DNA of 25,143 bases from Helicobacteraceae bacterium (GCA_031275395.1 JAISOU010000011.1:1-25143); one strand, 5' to 3'. Numbered from the stretch's first letter, positions 6,952-14,655 are shown. A program made the numbers and translations. The notes: generated by a model not told the origin, from the letters alone.

Positions 6952-7293
6952 ATGCCGAGAAAGAAAACTTCCGAAACGAACGAACGAGAACAAGAGGATA
7001 CAATCGATGAAACGGCTAAGAGCGAAAACCCGCGAGAGGAAACGATCGACGAGGCGGCTAAAGACGAAAATCCGCGGAAAAGCGGATTATTCGAAAAGGC
7101 GGCAAAAACGTCAAAAGAGTTTGTCGATAAATCGTCGCCCTATTTTGAAATAGCTTCCGGCTGGGCGTGGCGCAACGGCGCGGCGGTGATAGCAATCGCG
7201 GCAACGGCGGCAGTGGGACTAGGAGCGGTTGGGCTTATCGTAGGGCTTGCGGTTTTAGCGCTGTTAAATCGCTTTAAGCAAACAGAAGAATAA
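6952..7293 (+). CDS. Small membrane protein with a charged N-terminal repeat
   Basis: The ATG at 6952 has AAGGA at 6942-6946, five bases upstream. An in-frame ATG at 6889 would overlap the likely promoter and is rejected. The product has 113 residues. Residues 1-50 are very rich in Glu, Lys, Asp and Arg and contain a tandem repeat (TIDETAKSENPR, then TIDEAAKDENPR). Residues 52-67 lead into an Ala/Gly/Val-rich hydrophobic segment of about 33 residues (73-106), long enough for one or two membrane passes, ending in a short basic tail. I know no family. It sits 14 bases before the ankyrin-AMIN gene, so it is probably co-transcribed with the cell-wall genes. Confidence 0.7.
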   Translation: MPRKKTSETNEREQEDTIDETAKSENPREETIDEAAKDENPRKSGLFEKAAKTSKEFVDKSSPYFEIASGWAWRNGAAVIAIAATAAVGLGAVGLIVGLAVLALLNRFKQTEE

Positions 7294-7307
7294 GGCGGGA
7301 TTAAACT

Positions 7308-8567
7308 ATGAAAATCGCAACGCTTGCGACGCTATGCGTTTTGCTTGCGGCGTGCGCCAGACCGCATATGGGATTAAGCGAATCCAACGACGCCGTAAAA
7401 AGCCCCGACGAAACCGCGCTAACGCAAACGCTGATCGATTATTACGTCGCGGCGCGTTCGGAAGAAACGAGCGCGGAAATGCTTTTGGATTTAACCGCGA
7501 ACTTAAAACGGCTGATAGAGGGCAAAAAAGCCGACGTTAATAAACCTAGCGAACAGGGCGTTTTGCCGCTTTCGATCGCCGCGCAAGCCAACGATCGCGC
7601 TATGATCGAGCGGTTGTGCAAAGCGGGCGCAAACTACGACGCGTTTGGCGCGCATAGGCTTCCGCTTCTGACGCTCTCTTTGCAAGAGGGCGCGTTGGAG
7701 AGCGCGAAAGCGTTGCTATCGTGCGGAGCTAATCCAAACGTAGGCGTTCCATCGCCGCTAACGATCGCCGTTTTGGGCGGCATTACAAGCCCCGATTACC
7801 GCCAAATGGCAATCGCGCTATTAAATAGCGGAGCTGATCCAAACTTGGGCGCGGTGGGCGAACACGCGCTTTTGCTATACGCGATCAAGACAAAACAGAG
7901 TAATTTGGCGCAAAAGATGATCGAAAAAGGCGCGAATATAGAGCTTGCCGACGACGAAGGTATGACCCCTCTTGTTTGGGCGATCCTGCTTAAAGACGAG
8001 GATACGACAAACGCGCTTTTAGCTAAAGGCGCGGCGACTAGCGCGATTGACGCTAGCGGCTATACGCCGCTGGATTGGGCGGTTTTTGCGGATAATCAGA
8101 TCGCCTTAAGCGCGATCGTAAGCGATCCAAACTGGAGCGCAAAAGAGAACGAACGCGGCGTTTTAGCCGCCCAAATAGCCAAAACGCGCGCTTTAGCCGA
8201 GCTAAAATCGCTTATTTTAGACGTAAAACCCGTTCAAGACGACGCAAAAAAGCGCCCGAATATTGCGCGTTTCAAAGGTATGGAGTTTTTGACGATCGAA
8301 TACAACTCGGATAGGATCGTCTTCAAAACCGAAGATCCGTTACTGCGCGATTTCGCGCTTGAAAATCCCGCTAGGCTGGTTTTGGATTTCTCGCGCTCGA
8401 ACGCGGTGCAAAGTCTAACTTTGCCGTTGGATCCAAACGGGACGTTTCAGAAGGTTTCGATCGGACGGCATACGGGAAGTTATCGCGTAGTGGTCGTATT
8501 GGATCGATCATACGGATACGATTTGAAGCGAACGGCTGACGGCCCCGTCGTTATGTTACGCAAATAA
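7308..8567 (+). CDS. Lipoprotein with ankyrin repeats and a C-terminal AMIN domain
   Basis: The protein has 419 residues. A lipoprotein signal (VLLAAC) places the acylated Cys at residue 16. Residues 75-300 hold about six ankyrin repeats, recognisable from LPLSIAAQANDRAMIERL, LLSCGANPNVG, LLNSGADPN, MIEKGANIELADDEGMTPL and ASGYTPLDWAV. Residues 325-419 match the AMIN type of domain, which binds peptidoglycan or localises envelope proteins (PARLVLDFSRS, later VVVVLDRSYGYDL). Membrane-anchored ankyrin repeats suggest a protein-binding scaffold in the periplasm. Its stop codon is one base from the TTG start of ftsW, so a link to septal wall synthesis is likely. The combination of ankyrin and AMIN in one lipoprotein is uncommon as far as I know. 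Confidence 0.8.
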   Translation: MKIATLATLCVLLAACARPHMGLSESNDAVKSPDETALTQTLIDYYVAARSEETSAEMLLDLTANLKRLIEGKKADVNKPSEQGVLPLSIAAQANDRAMIERLCKAGANYDAFGAHRLPLLTLSLQEGALESAKALLSCGANPNVGVPSPLTIAVLGGITSPDYRQMAIALLNSGADPNLGAVGEHALLLYAIKTKQSNLAQKMIEKGANIELADDEGMTPLVWAILLKDEDTTNALLAKGAATSAIDASGYTPLDWAVFADNQIALSAIVSDPNWSAKENERGVLAAQIAKTRALAELKSLILDVKPVQDDAKKRPNIARFKGMEFLTIEYNSDRIVFKTEDPLLRDFALENPARLVLDFSRSNAVQSLTLPLDPNGTFQKVSIGRHTGSYRVVVVLDRSYGYDLKRTADGPVVMLRK

Positions 8568-8568
8568 C

Positions 8569-9747
8569 TTGAGCGATCGCTATCTCTTTTTTTACGTCGC
8601 CGCGCTTACTTTCGCGGGAGCGTTGTTCGCGCTTTCGTTGCCGCTGTATTTGACGCAACGAATCGGCGTAGCGCACTACTATTTCTTTATCAGGCAGATT
8701 TCCTACGCGCTTCTTTCGATCTTTTTGATCTGGTTTATAGCGCGTCTTGACGCCGATCGGTGGGCGACAAAGATCGGTTTCGGGCTGTTCTTTATCTTTT
8801 TTGCGCTGATGTTTTTTATGCCCTTTATGCCGGAAACGCTCGTGCCCACGATTAACGGCGCGAGGCGCTGGATTAGGTTCGGATCGCTTAGCGTTACGCC
8901 TGTCGAGTTTTTTAAGGTGGGTTTTATCTATTTTTTGGCGTGGAGTTTGACGCGAAAGCTCTACCGCCCAAAGACGACAAAGGAGAGTTTTACCTTTGCG
9001 CAGGAGCTTGGCGCGCTTATGCCTTACGCGGCGATTTTTCTGGTCGCCGTGATCCTGATCGCCGTTATGCAAAACGATATTGGTCAGGTCGTCGTGCTTG
9101 GCAGCGTTATGGCTTTGATGATCTTTTTTGCGGGATCGAGCGTTAAAGTTTTTTTATTTTTGATAGGAGTTTCGTTTTTTGGCGGAATAGCTCTGATCCT
9201 ACAAGCGCGACATAGGATCGAGCGGGTTTTGCAGTGGTGGAGTAGCGCGCAGGACTTTATTTTGTCGCTTTTTCCCAATTTTATCGCCGACGTTTTGCGT
9301 ATCGAGGAATCGAGCGCGAGCGCCGCGTATCAGGTAACGCAATCTATGCACGCCATTCACCACGGCGGTTTAATGGGCGTAGGACTTGGCGGCGGAGTCG
9401 TAAAGTTAGGTTTTCTTAGCGACGCGCACAACGACTTCGCGCTGGCGGGAATAGCCGAAGAAACGGGATTATTTGGAATTATGCTGGTTAGTATATTGAT
9501 TTTACTCGCGATCTATCGTATATTTAAGATCGCCAATAGAAGCGAAAATCCTATATTTTATCTTTTTAGCATAGGAGTCGGCGTTATGATCGCATCGCAG
9601 TTTCTAATGAACGCGCTAGGAGCGACGGGCATCATTCCGATCAAAGGCATACCCGCGCCGTTTTTAAGCTACGGCGGCGCGTCGCTTGTCGCCTTTTCAG
9701 TAGCGATCGGACTCGTGTTAATGATCAGTAAAAAGGCGCGGGCGTGA
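8569..9747 (+). CDS. ftsW: Septal peptidoglycan polymerase FtsW (SEDS family)
   Basis: The 392-residue protein starts at a TTG one base after the upstream stop and ends with GTGA overlapping murG. About ten membrane segments are visible. SEDS signatures are present: NGARRWIRFG near residue 100, QNDIGQVVVLG near 170, a segment HHGGLMGVGLGGGVVKLGFL with DAHNDFALAGIAEETG near 290, and IPAPFLSYGGASL near 365. The usual QPD motif reads QND, an unremarkable change. FtsW polymerises lipid II with FtsI at the septum. The neighbour murG makes lipid II, which separates this gene from rodA. Confidence 0.93.
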   Translation: MSDRYLFFYVAALTFAGALFALSLPLYLTQRIGVAHYYFFIRQISYALLSIFLIWFIARLDADRWATKIGFGLFFIFFALMFFMPFMPETLVPTINGARRWIRFGSLSVTPVEFFKVGFIYFLAWSLTRKLYRPKTTKESFTFAQELGALMPYAAIFLVAVILIAVMQNDIGQVVVLGSVMALMIFFAGSSVKVFLFLIGVSFFGGIALILQARHRIERVLQWWSSAQDFILSLFPNFIADVLRIEESSASAAYQVTQSMHAIHHGGLMGVGLGGGVVKLGFLSDAHNDFALAGIAEETGLFGIMLVSILILLAIYRIFKIANRSENPIFYLFSIGVGVMIASQFLMNALGATGIIPIKGIPAPFLSYGGASLVAFSVAIGLVLMISKKARA

Positions 9748-10766
9748 TTTTACTAACGGGCGGCGGTACGGGCGGACATTTAGCCGTCGTTGCGGCGATC
9801 AAAGAGGCTCTTAACGCCAAAGGGTTCAAACCCTTTTATATCGGAAGCGAAAACGGACAGGATCGCGCGTGGTTTGGCAAAGATTCCGGTTTTATCGATA
9901 AGATTTTTCTGCCCAGCGCGGGCGTGGTCAATCGCAGAGGGATCGGCAAGCTTTTCGCGCTGTCAAAAATCGCGCGGCTTGCTTTGAAGGCGCGAAAAAG
10001 CCTAAAGGTTTTAGGGATCAAAGCGGTTTTCAGCGCGGGCGGCTACTCTGCGGCGCCCGCGGCTATCGCGGCGGCAAGCCTTAAAATCCCGCTTGTGATC
10101 CACGAGCAAAACGCGGTGGAAGGCGAGCTTAACCGCAGATTAAAATCCTTTTGCGCCGCGTTTTTTTCGTCGTTCGATCCCGAAAGCCCTTGCGGGGATT
10201 ATCCCGTCAAGCGAATCTTTTTTGAAAAAGCGCGCGCGCGATCGCGGATTAAATGCGTGATCTTTTTGGGCGGTTCGCAGGGGGCGAGCGCGATCAACAA
10301 CTTCGCTATGAACGTCGCGCCAAGCCTCGATAAGCGCGGCATAAAGATCATTCATCAGTGCGGAAACGCGGAGTTTGACTTAATCGATCGATTTTACGAG
10401 CAAAACGATATAAACGCCGATCGCTTCGCGTTTGAACCCAATCTGGTAGAAAAGTTGATCAAAGCGGATTTCGCGGTGGCGCGATCGGGCGCCGGAACGC
10501 TATTCGAGCTTGCCGCCAACGGGCTTCCCGCGCTTTTTGTACCGTATCCTTTCGCGGCGGGAAACCACCAGATGGCAAACGCGAAGTTTTTAAGCGATCG
10601 GGAGCTTTCTTGGTGCGTGGAGGAGTCGCGCTTAAGTTCGGAGGTATTGGACAATATACTGCCGATCGATCTAAGCGAAATATCTACGCAGCTTGCAAAG
10701 CAGATTCATAGCGGAGGCGCTCACGCGATCGCGGAACGCCTGCTGATCTTACGCAAAACCTCGTAA
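9744..10766 (+). CDS. murG: UDP-N-acetylglucosamine transferase MurG
   Basis: The 340-residue protein adds GlcNAc to lipid I to make lipid II on the inner face of the membrane. It begins with a GTG overlapping the ftsW stop by four bases. The N-terminal glycine loop GGGTGGHL (residues 6-13), the segment IHEQNAVEGELNR, FLGGSQGASAINN starting the C-terminal nucleotide domain, and RSGAGTLFELAANGLPALFV with the following NHQMANA are family hallmarks. Its length is close to that of Campylobacter MurG. It is translationally coupled to ftsW and is the last gene of its group. Confidence 0.95.
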   Translation: MILLTGGGTGGHLAVVAAIKEALNAKGFKPFYIGSENGQDRAWFGKDSGFIDKIFLPSAGVVNRRGIGKLFALSKIARLALKARKSLKVLGIKAVFSAGGYSAAPAAIAAASLKIPLVIHEQNAVEGELNRRLKSFCAAFFSSFDPESPCGDYPVKRIFFEKARARSRIKCVIFLGGSQGASAINNFAMNVAPSLDKRGIKIIHQCGNAEFDLIDRFYEQNDINADRFAFEPNLVEKLIKADFAVARSGAGTLFELAANGLPALFVPYPFAAGNHQMANAKFLSDRELSWCVEESRLSSEVLDNILPIDLSEISTQLAKQIHSGGAHAIAERLLILRKTS

Positions 10767-10884
10767 CGACCAAACGATCTAGTAGCGCGCCCGCGCTAGT
10801 CGCGTAGAAGCAAAGCGCGATCGGCGCGATAGCTACGATCGGGCTTTCAAAACGCGCTGGACTTTGGTTTGGATTACGCGCCCG

Positions 10885-10960
10885 CGCTCTTTCAAAGCCG
10901 ACGTTTCGCGCGAAAGAGCGAAAAAGAGGCGAAAAATCGACCTCTTAATAGAGCTTTTTT
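10885..10960 (+). terminator. Composite hairpin region, likely terminator of the murG group
   Basis: CGCTCTTTC (10885-10893) and GAAAGAGCG (10912-10920) form a perfect nine-base stem. Immediately after it, AAGAGG-CGA (10924-10932) pairs with TCG-a-CCTCTT (10937-10946). A TTTTTT run stands at 10955-10960, eight bases beyond the second stem, which is farther than in a textbook terminator. Confidence 0.5.
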
Positions 10961-11082
10961 CGCGGTTTTCGGCGGACTGCCGATCGCCTTTTGCGGGCTT
11001 AAAGTTTTTTAGTTTTCTTTAATATCTTAAAGCGACAAAGCGCAATATGACCGCGTTTGTTGGTTTTTGTAAAACTTAAGCA

Positions 11083-11088
11083 TACAAT
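11083..11088 (+). promoter_or_regulatory. Candidate -10 element of the cco operon
   Basis: TACAAT at 11083-11088 is preceded by T-rich sequence (GGTTTTTGTAAAAC) instead of a strict -35. It leaves a leader of about 105 bases before ccoN. Confidence 0.4.
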
Positions 11089-11130
11089 TTTTATCCGATT
11101 TATTTGTGAAGGAAACGTGTAGTAAATAAG

Positions 11131-11147
11131 CGTCGGTTAATTTAATT
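11131..11147 (+). repeat. 17-bp sequence shared with the far end of the cco operon
   Basis: CGTCGGTTAATTTAATT occurs here in the ccoN leader and again exactly at 14593-14609, where it spans the stop codon of the 29-residue peptide gene. The preceding bases (GTAAATAAG against GTAATTTATA) are also partly alike. Confidence 0.85.
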
Positions 11148-11148
11148 T

Positions 11149-11183
11149 GGAATAAACTAACGACGCAATTTGGCGTTTATTCC
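11149..11183 (+). promoter_or_regulatory. Leader hairpin before the ccoN ribosome-binding site
   Basis: GGAATAAAC (11149-11157) and GTTTATTCC (11175-11183) are exact reverse complements around a 17-base loop. The AAGGAGGT ribosome-binding site starts four bases later (11187-11194). No T-run follows the stem, so it is not an intrinsic terminator; a role in mRNA stability or translation, or a dyad operator, is possible. Confidence 0.5.
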
Positions 11184-11198
11184 TACAAGGAGGTAGCA

Positions 11199-12689
11199 AT
11201 GCAACCATCGAGTGCATCGCTCAGTTACGACTACTCAGTCGCCAAGCTGTTCACCTACACTATGGTGATCTTTGGCATTATCGGTATGCTAGTCGGGGTT
11301 TTGCTCGCGTTCCAGATGGCCTGGCCCGCGTTCAACCTGACGGCTATACTAGGCGATTTTGGCGAGTATGTCGCCTTCGGTCGCCTTCGCCCGCTCCACA
11401 CCAACGGCATTATCTACGGATTTATGCTTAGCGGTATCTGGGCGGCGTGGTATTACATATCGCAACGCGTTTTGAAGATCTCGTTTAACGAGTTTCCTTT
11501 CTTAAAAGCGTTGGGATACGTTCATTTTTGGCTATACGTCGTTATTCTTGCTTTAGCCGTCGTTACCCTCTTTTTGGGTATCACGCAAAATAAGGAATAC
11601 ATCGAATTAGCCTGGCCAATAGACCTTTTGGTCGTGGTTTTGTGGGTCGTATGGGGTCTGCATATATGGGGATCTATCGGCGTTAGACGCGAAAAGAGCC
11701 TCTATATTTCGTTATGGTACTTCATAGCGACATTCCTCGCAATTGCGATGCTCTATATTACGAACAACTTGCAGATTCCGACTTGGATCGCCTCCGGCGG
11801 CGTCGGTTCGATCTGGCATTCGGTTTCTATGTATAGCGGCACGAACGACGGCTTGATTCAATGGTGGTGGGGACACAACGCGGTTGCGTTCGTCTTTACT
11901 TCCGGCGTGATCGCGCTCGTCTATTACTTTATGCCGAAGGAAGCGGGCGCGCCGGTGTATAGCTACAAGCTCTCGCTTTATTCCTTCTGGTCTTTAATGT
12001 TCGTCTATCTTTGGGCGGGCGGACACCACCTGATCTATTCGACCGTTCCGGACTGGATGCAAACGATGGGTTCGGTTTTCTCCGTCGTGTTGATCCTGCC
12101 CTCTTGGGGAACGGCGATCAACTTCTTGCTCACGCTTCGCGGTCAGTGGCATCAAGTTACGACCAACCCAATTATCAAGATGTTGATTTTGGCGTCGGTG
12201 TTCTATATGTTCTCCACCCTTGAAGGTCCAATTCAGTCGATTAAATCGGTCAACGCTTTGGCGCACTTTACGGACTGGATTATCGGACACGTTCACGATG
12301 GCGTTCTAGGCTGGGTATGTTTCAGCGTTATGGCGGCGACCTATCATATGGTTCCTCGTATGTACGGACGCAAGCTATACAGCGCGAAACTGATCGATAT
12401 TCAGTTCTGGATTCAAACTACGGGTATCGTTCTTTACTTTACGAGTATGTGGATCGCGGGTATCACGCAAGGTATGATGTGGCGCGACGTTGATCAGTAC
12501 GGCGGTATTCTGAATAGCTTTATCTCTACGGTTCACGCGTTGCACCCATACTATGTTATTCGTAGCGTCGGCGGCGTTCTATACTTTATAGGCTTCCTGA
12601 TCTTCGTTTGGAACGTCATCAAGTCTATTACGAGCGGCGATAAGGTCGATAAAGAGCCAGTCTCTGCGACCCCGATCTCGGCGAATTAA
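11199..12689 (+). CDS. ccoN: cbb3-type cytochrome c oxidase subunit I
   Basis: The 496-residue protein is the catalytic subunit that reduces oxygen at the haem b3-CuB site and pumps protons; it is an inner-membrane protein with about twelve helices. Visible ligands include H67 in RLRPLHTNG (low-spin haem), the CuB segment WWWGHNAV, the AGGHHLIYS pair, and GHVHDGVLGW for haems b3 and b. STLEGPIQSIKSVN carries the conserved Glu of this family. The ATG follows a strong AAGGAGGT. It leads the ccoNOQP operon, an oxidase suited to very low oxygen. Confidence 0.97.
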   Translation: MQPSSASLSYDYSVAKLFTYTMVIFGIIGMLVGVLLAFQMAWPAFNLTAILGDFGEYVAFGRLRPLHTNGIIYGFMLSGIWAAWYYISQRVLKISFNEFPFLKALGYVHFWLYVVILALAVVTLFLGITQNKEYIELAWPIDLLVVVLWVVWGLHIWGSIGVRREKSLYISLWYFIATFLAIAMLYITNNLQIPTWIASGGVGSIWHSVSMYSGTNDGLIQWWWGHNAVAFVFTSGVIALVYYFMPKEAGAPVYSYKLSLYSFWSLMFVYLWAGGHHLIYSTVPDWMQTMGSVFSVVLILPSWGTAINFLLTLRGQWHQVTTNPIIKMLILASVFYMFSTLEGPIQSIKSVNALAHFTDWIIGHVHDGVLGWVCFSVMAATYHMVPRMYGRKLYSAKLIDIQFWIQTTGIVLYFTSMWIAGITQGMMWRDVDQYGGILNSFISTVHALHPYYVIRSVGGVLYFIGFLIFVWNVIKSITSGDKVDKEPVSATPISAN

Positions 12690-12698
12690 GGAGGCGTT

Positions 12699-13367
12699 AT
12701 GTTTCATTGGTTAGAAAAAAACCCGTTCTTTTTCGCGGTGTTCGTCTTTGTTACGATCGCGTTTGCGGGCTTAGTCGAGATTCTCCCGAACTTCGCGCAA
12801 GCGGCGCGTCCTATCGTGGGGCTTAAACCCTTTTCGGTGTTGGAGCTTGCGGGTAAAAACATTTACCTGAAAGAAAACTGCAACGCCTGCCATTCGCAAC
12901 TGATCCGTCCGTTTAAGAGCGAAACGGATCGTTACGGACACTTCTCGCTTAGCGGCGAGTTTGCTTACGATCGTCCGTTTGTTTGGGGTTCCAAACGCAC
13001 GGGACCCGATCTTAAGCGTATAAACCGATCGACCGATTGGCACGAATCGCATATGAAAGATCCGCAAGGTACGGTCAAAGATTCTATTATGCCTCCGTAT
13101 CCGTGGCTCTTTAAGAAAGTCGCGGATATAGACACCGCTTACGCGGAAGCGCTTACCGTTAATGCGTTATTCAATACGCCTTACAACAATGCGGAGTTTG
13201 GCGACGTTAAACTTCCGGCGAACAAAGACGCCGCTAACGCGCTCGCTCTTACAGAGGCAAAGGTAATCGGCGAGGATATAAAAGATCCGGTCGTTAAAGA
13301 GGCGCTCAACCAAGGCAAGATTCCAGAAATCGTAGCCTTGATCGCCTATTTGAATACCAGAAAGTAG
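12699..13367 (+). CDS. ccoO: cbb3-type oxidase monohaem cytochrome c subunit II
   Basis: The 222-residue protein has one N-terminal membrane helix (about residues 9-29) and a periplasmic cytochrome c domain. The haem c site is C61-NA-C64-H65 (CNACH), TGPDL follows, and the axial Met is probably M131 in DSIMPPYPW. It passes electrons from CcoP to CcoN. AAGGAGG lies just before the ATG, nine bases after ccoN. Confidence 0.95.
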   Translation: MFHWLEKNPFFFAVFVFVTIAFAGLVEILPNFAQAARPIVGLKPFSVLELAGKNIYLKENCNACHSQLIRPFKSETDRYGHFSLSGEFAYDRPFVWGSKRTGPDLKRINRSTDWHESHMKDPQGTVKDSIMPPYPWLFKKVADIDTAYAEALTVNALFNTPYNNAEFGDVKLPANKDAANALALTEAKVIGEDIKDPVVKEALNQGKIPEIVALIAYLNTRK

Positions 13368-13376
13368 GGCGCGGAA

Positions 13377-13595
13377 GTGGATTGGACGCTTTTTAGGGGT
13401 TTCATTTACTTTTTTGTGCTGGCGGTAGGCTGCGTGTGGTTGGTATCGTATATCTGTTACCTCTACGCAAACAAAGCTAGAAGCGCTCATTACGAGGAGT
13501 ATTCCAATCTTGTCTTAAACGACAGTTTGGACGATAAACCCTTAGAGGCGAGAGAAGATCGAGCTAACGGCTCGAAAGAACCAAACAAAGGATAA
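13377..13595 (+). CDS. ccoQ: cbb3-type oxidase small subunit CcoQ
   Basis: The 72-residue protein starts at a GTG nine bases after ccoO. One membrane helix spans about residues 7-30 and is followed by a charged cytoplasmic tail. Size and position between ccoO and ccoP identify it; the sequence itself has little signature. CcoQ stabilises the complex in other bacteria. The gene ends three bases before ccoP. Confidence 0.8.
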   Translation: MDWTLFRGFIYFFVLAVGCVWLVSYICYLYANKARSAHYEEYSNLVLNDSLDDKPLEAREDRANGSKEPNKG

Positions 13596-13598
13596 GCA

Positions 13599-14219
13599 AT
13601 GGGTGTTGAAGGACTCTTAGGCGGATCTAACAGCACGATTTACATTTTAGGCGTCGCAGGTTTCTTCGTCGTAGTGTTGATCAGCTTGTTTGTGATCGGC
13701 TTATATTTTAAGCAGATTAAATCGGACAAAGGCGGGGGACAAGCCGAATCGGGCGAATGGGACGGGATTAAAGAGTATCGAAATCCTATTCCCGCCGGTT
13801 GGGCGATCAGCTTTGTCTTAGTTCTCATTTGGGCGATTTGGTATTGGACGCATGGTTATCCGCTTGAATCTTATAGTCAAGTCGGCGAATATAACCAAGA
13901 GAAGAGCGAGTGGGACGCGAAGTTTGCCGCAAAGTGGGAAAACCCCACTAAGGAAACTCTTGTGGATATGGGCAAGAGCGTCTATCTGACGCAATGTTCG
14001 CCGTGCCACGGTAATACCCTTGACGGCAATAGCGGCAGAGCGGCGGACTTGCGAAAATACGCTACGCCGGATTTCGCGGGTTCAGAAGAGGCGATTGCTT
14101 CTTTCGCTTTATACGGAACAAAGGGCGAAATAGGCGAAATGCCGTCGTTCGAAGCCGCAGGCACGATTAACGATAAGCAGATTCAAGCTGTCGCGGCTTA
14201 TATTACGTCGAGTAAGTAA
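13599..14219 (+). CDS. ccoP: cbb3-type oxidase subunit III, short form with one haem motif
   Basis: The 206-residue protein has two membrane helices (about 11-37 and 64-84), the usual CcoP core with RNPIPAGWAI between them, and YPLESYSQVGEYN after them. The single cytochrome c domain has C133-SP-C136-H137 and a likely axial Met181 in GEMPSF. Family members in this phylum normally run to about 280-300 residues with two CxxCH motifs. Here the frame stops cleanly after the first domain (AVAAYITSSK) and the next gene starts with its own ribosome-binding site 11 bases on. No second CxxCH domain is found in the intervening bases. It probably accepts electrons from soluble cytochrome c through one haem only. 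Confidence 0.9.
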   Translation: MGVEGLLGGSNSTIYILGVAGFFVVVLISLFVIGLYFKQIKSDKGGGQAESGEWDGIKEYRNPIPAGWAISFVLVLIWAIWYWTHGYPLESYSQVGEYNQEKSEWDAKFAAKWENPTKETLVDMGKSVYLTQCSPCHGNTLDGNSGRAADLRKYATPDFAGSEEAIASFALYGTKGEIGEMPSFEAAGTINDKQIQAVAAYITSSK

Positions 14220-14230
14220 GGAGGAAAGTG

Positions 14231-14500
14231 ATGAGTTCAAGCGATAAGTCTGGTTCCTATTTCGCGTTAAACGGAATCAGCGGTATGTTGGTGGCGGTCG
14301 TTTTGCTTTTGAGCATTATCGGAACGCTAACCTTTTTGGGCATCAAAACGCAACAAGCGAGCGCGACTAATCCTTACGTAGTTAAAGGGGCGGCTGTAGC
14401 CAACCCGAAAACTAAAGAGGACGTCTATAAGAACCTGCAAGAGGTTCAGATGTACGACGCAGGCGCTAGATTTAACGCCTTTAAGCCTGTAGAAAAGTAG
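14231..14500 (+). CDS. DUF4006-like small membrane protein of the cco operon
   Basis: The ATG at 14231 is chosen because AAGGAGG at 14218-14224 stands six bases before it; a GTG at 14228 is less well placed. The 89-residue product has one membrane helix (about 17-38) preceded by ALNGISGM and followed by a Lys/Asn-rich tail. Position straight after ccoP and general look match the DUF4006 proteins of Campylobacter and Helicobacter. A role in oxidase assembly or stability is inferred from context. Confidence 0.75.
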   Translation: MSSSDKSGSYFALNGISGMLVAVVLLLSIIGTLTFLGIKTQQASATNPYVVKGAAVANPKTKEDVYKNLQEVQMYDAGARFNAFKPVEK

Positions 14501-14512
14501 GAGGACAAAGCA

Positions 14513-14602
14513 ATGGGTTACGTAATCGTTTTGTTACATGTCGTCCTAGCCGTTTTATCGGTGTGGTCGGTAGTTACCGGCGGTAATTTATACGTCGGTT
14601 AA
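14513..14602 (+). CDS. 29-residue membrane peptide at the end of the cco operon
   Basis: The frame runs ATG at 14513 to TAA at 14600-14602 and has a strong GGAGGA ribosome-binding site seven to nine bases upstream (AGGAGGACAAAGCAATG). The peptide begins MGYVIVLLHVVLAVLSVWSV and ends TGGNLYVG, so nearly all of it would form one membrane helix. It starts 12 bases after the DUF4006-like gene and stops just before the operon terminator. Spacing, ribosome-binding strength and codon use match its neighbours. I do not recognise a family; a small accessory subunit of the oxidase is one possibility, and a shrunken remnant of a larger gene another. Confidence 0.65.
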   Translation: MGYVIVLLHVVLAVLSVWSVVTGGNLYVG

Positions 14603-14609
14603 TTTAATT
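14593..14609 (+). repeat. Second copy of the 17-bp cco-flanking sequence
   Basis: This is an exact match to 11131-11147. It covers the last three codons of the 29-residue peptide and the bases that lead into the terminator. Confidence 0.85.
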
Positions 14610-14610
14610 C

Positions 14611-14655
14611 GCAATCTCGCGGAGGGCTTCGCCCTCTTGCGGGCTTGCGTTTTTT
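14611..14655 (+). terminator. Strong rho-independent terminator of the cco operon
   Basis: GAGGGC-TTC-GCCCTC forms the core, extended by CGCG/TTGCG and GCAA/TTGC pairs into a long stem from 14611 to 14648, followed by a TTTTTT run. Genes beyond it would need read-through or their own promoter. Confidence 0.9.

Larger units (their letters stand above)
10767..11198. other. 432-bp spacer between murG and the cco operon
   Basis: No gene is visible. The left half is GC-rich and repetitive: CGCGCCCGCGCT occurs at 10786-10797 and again at 10877-10888. The middle holds two hairpins and a T-run (10885-10960). The right half turns AT-rich and carries the likely ccoN promoter and leader (11083-11198). 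A clear FNR-type TTGAT-N4-ATCAA box was not seen. Confidence 0.7.

Noticed and set aside
8551-9072. 173-codon minus-strand frame
   Set aside because: It is a shadow of ftsW with an Arg/Lys/Gln-rich composition typical of antisense reading.
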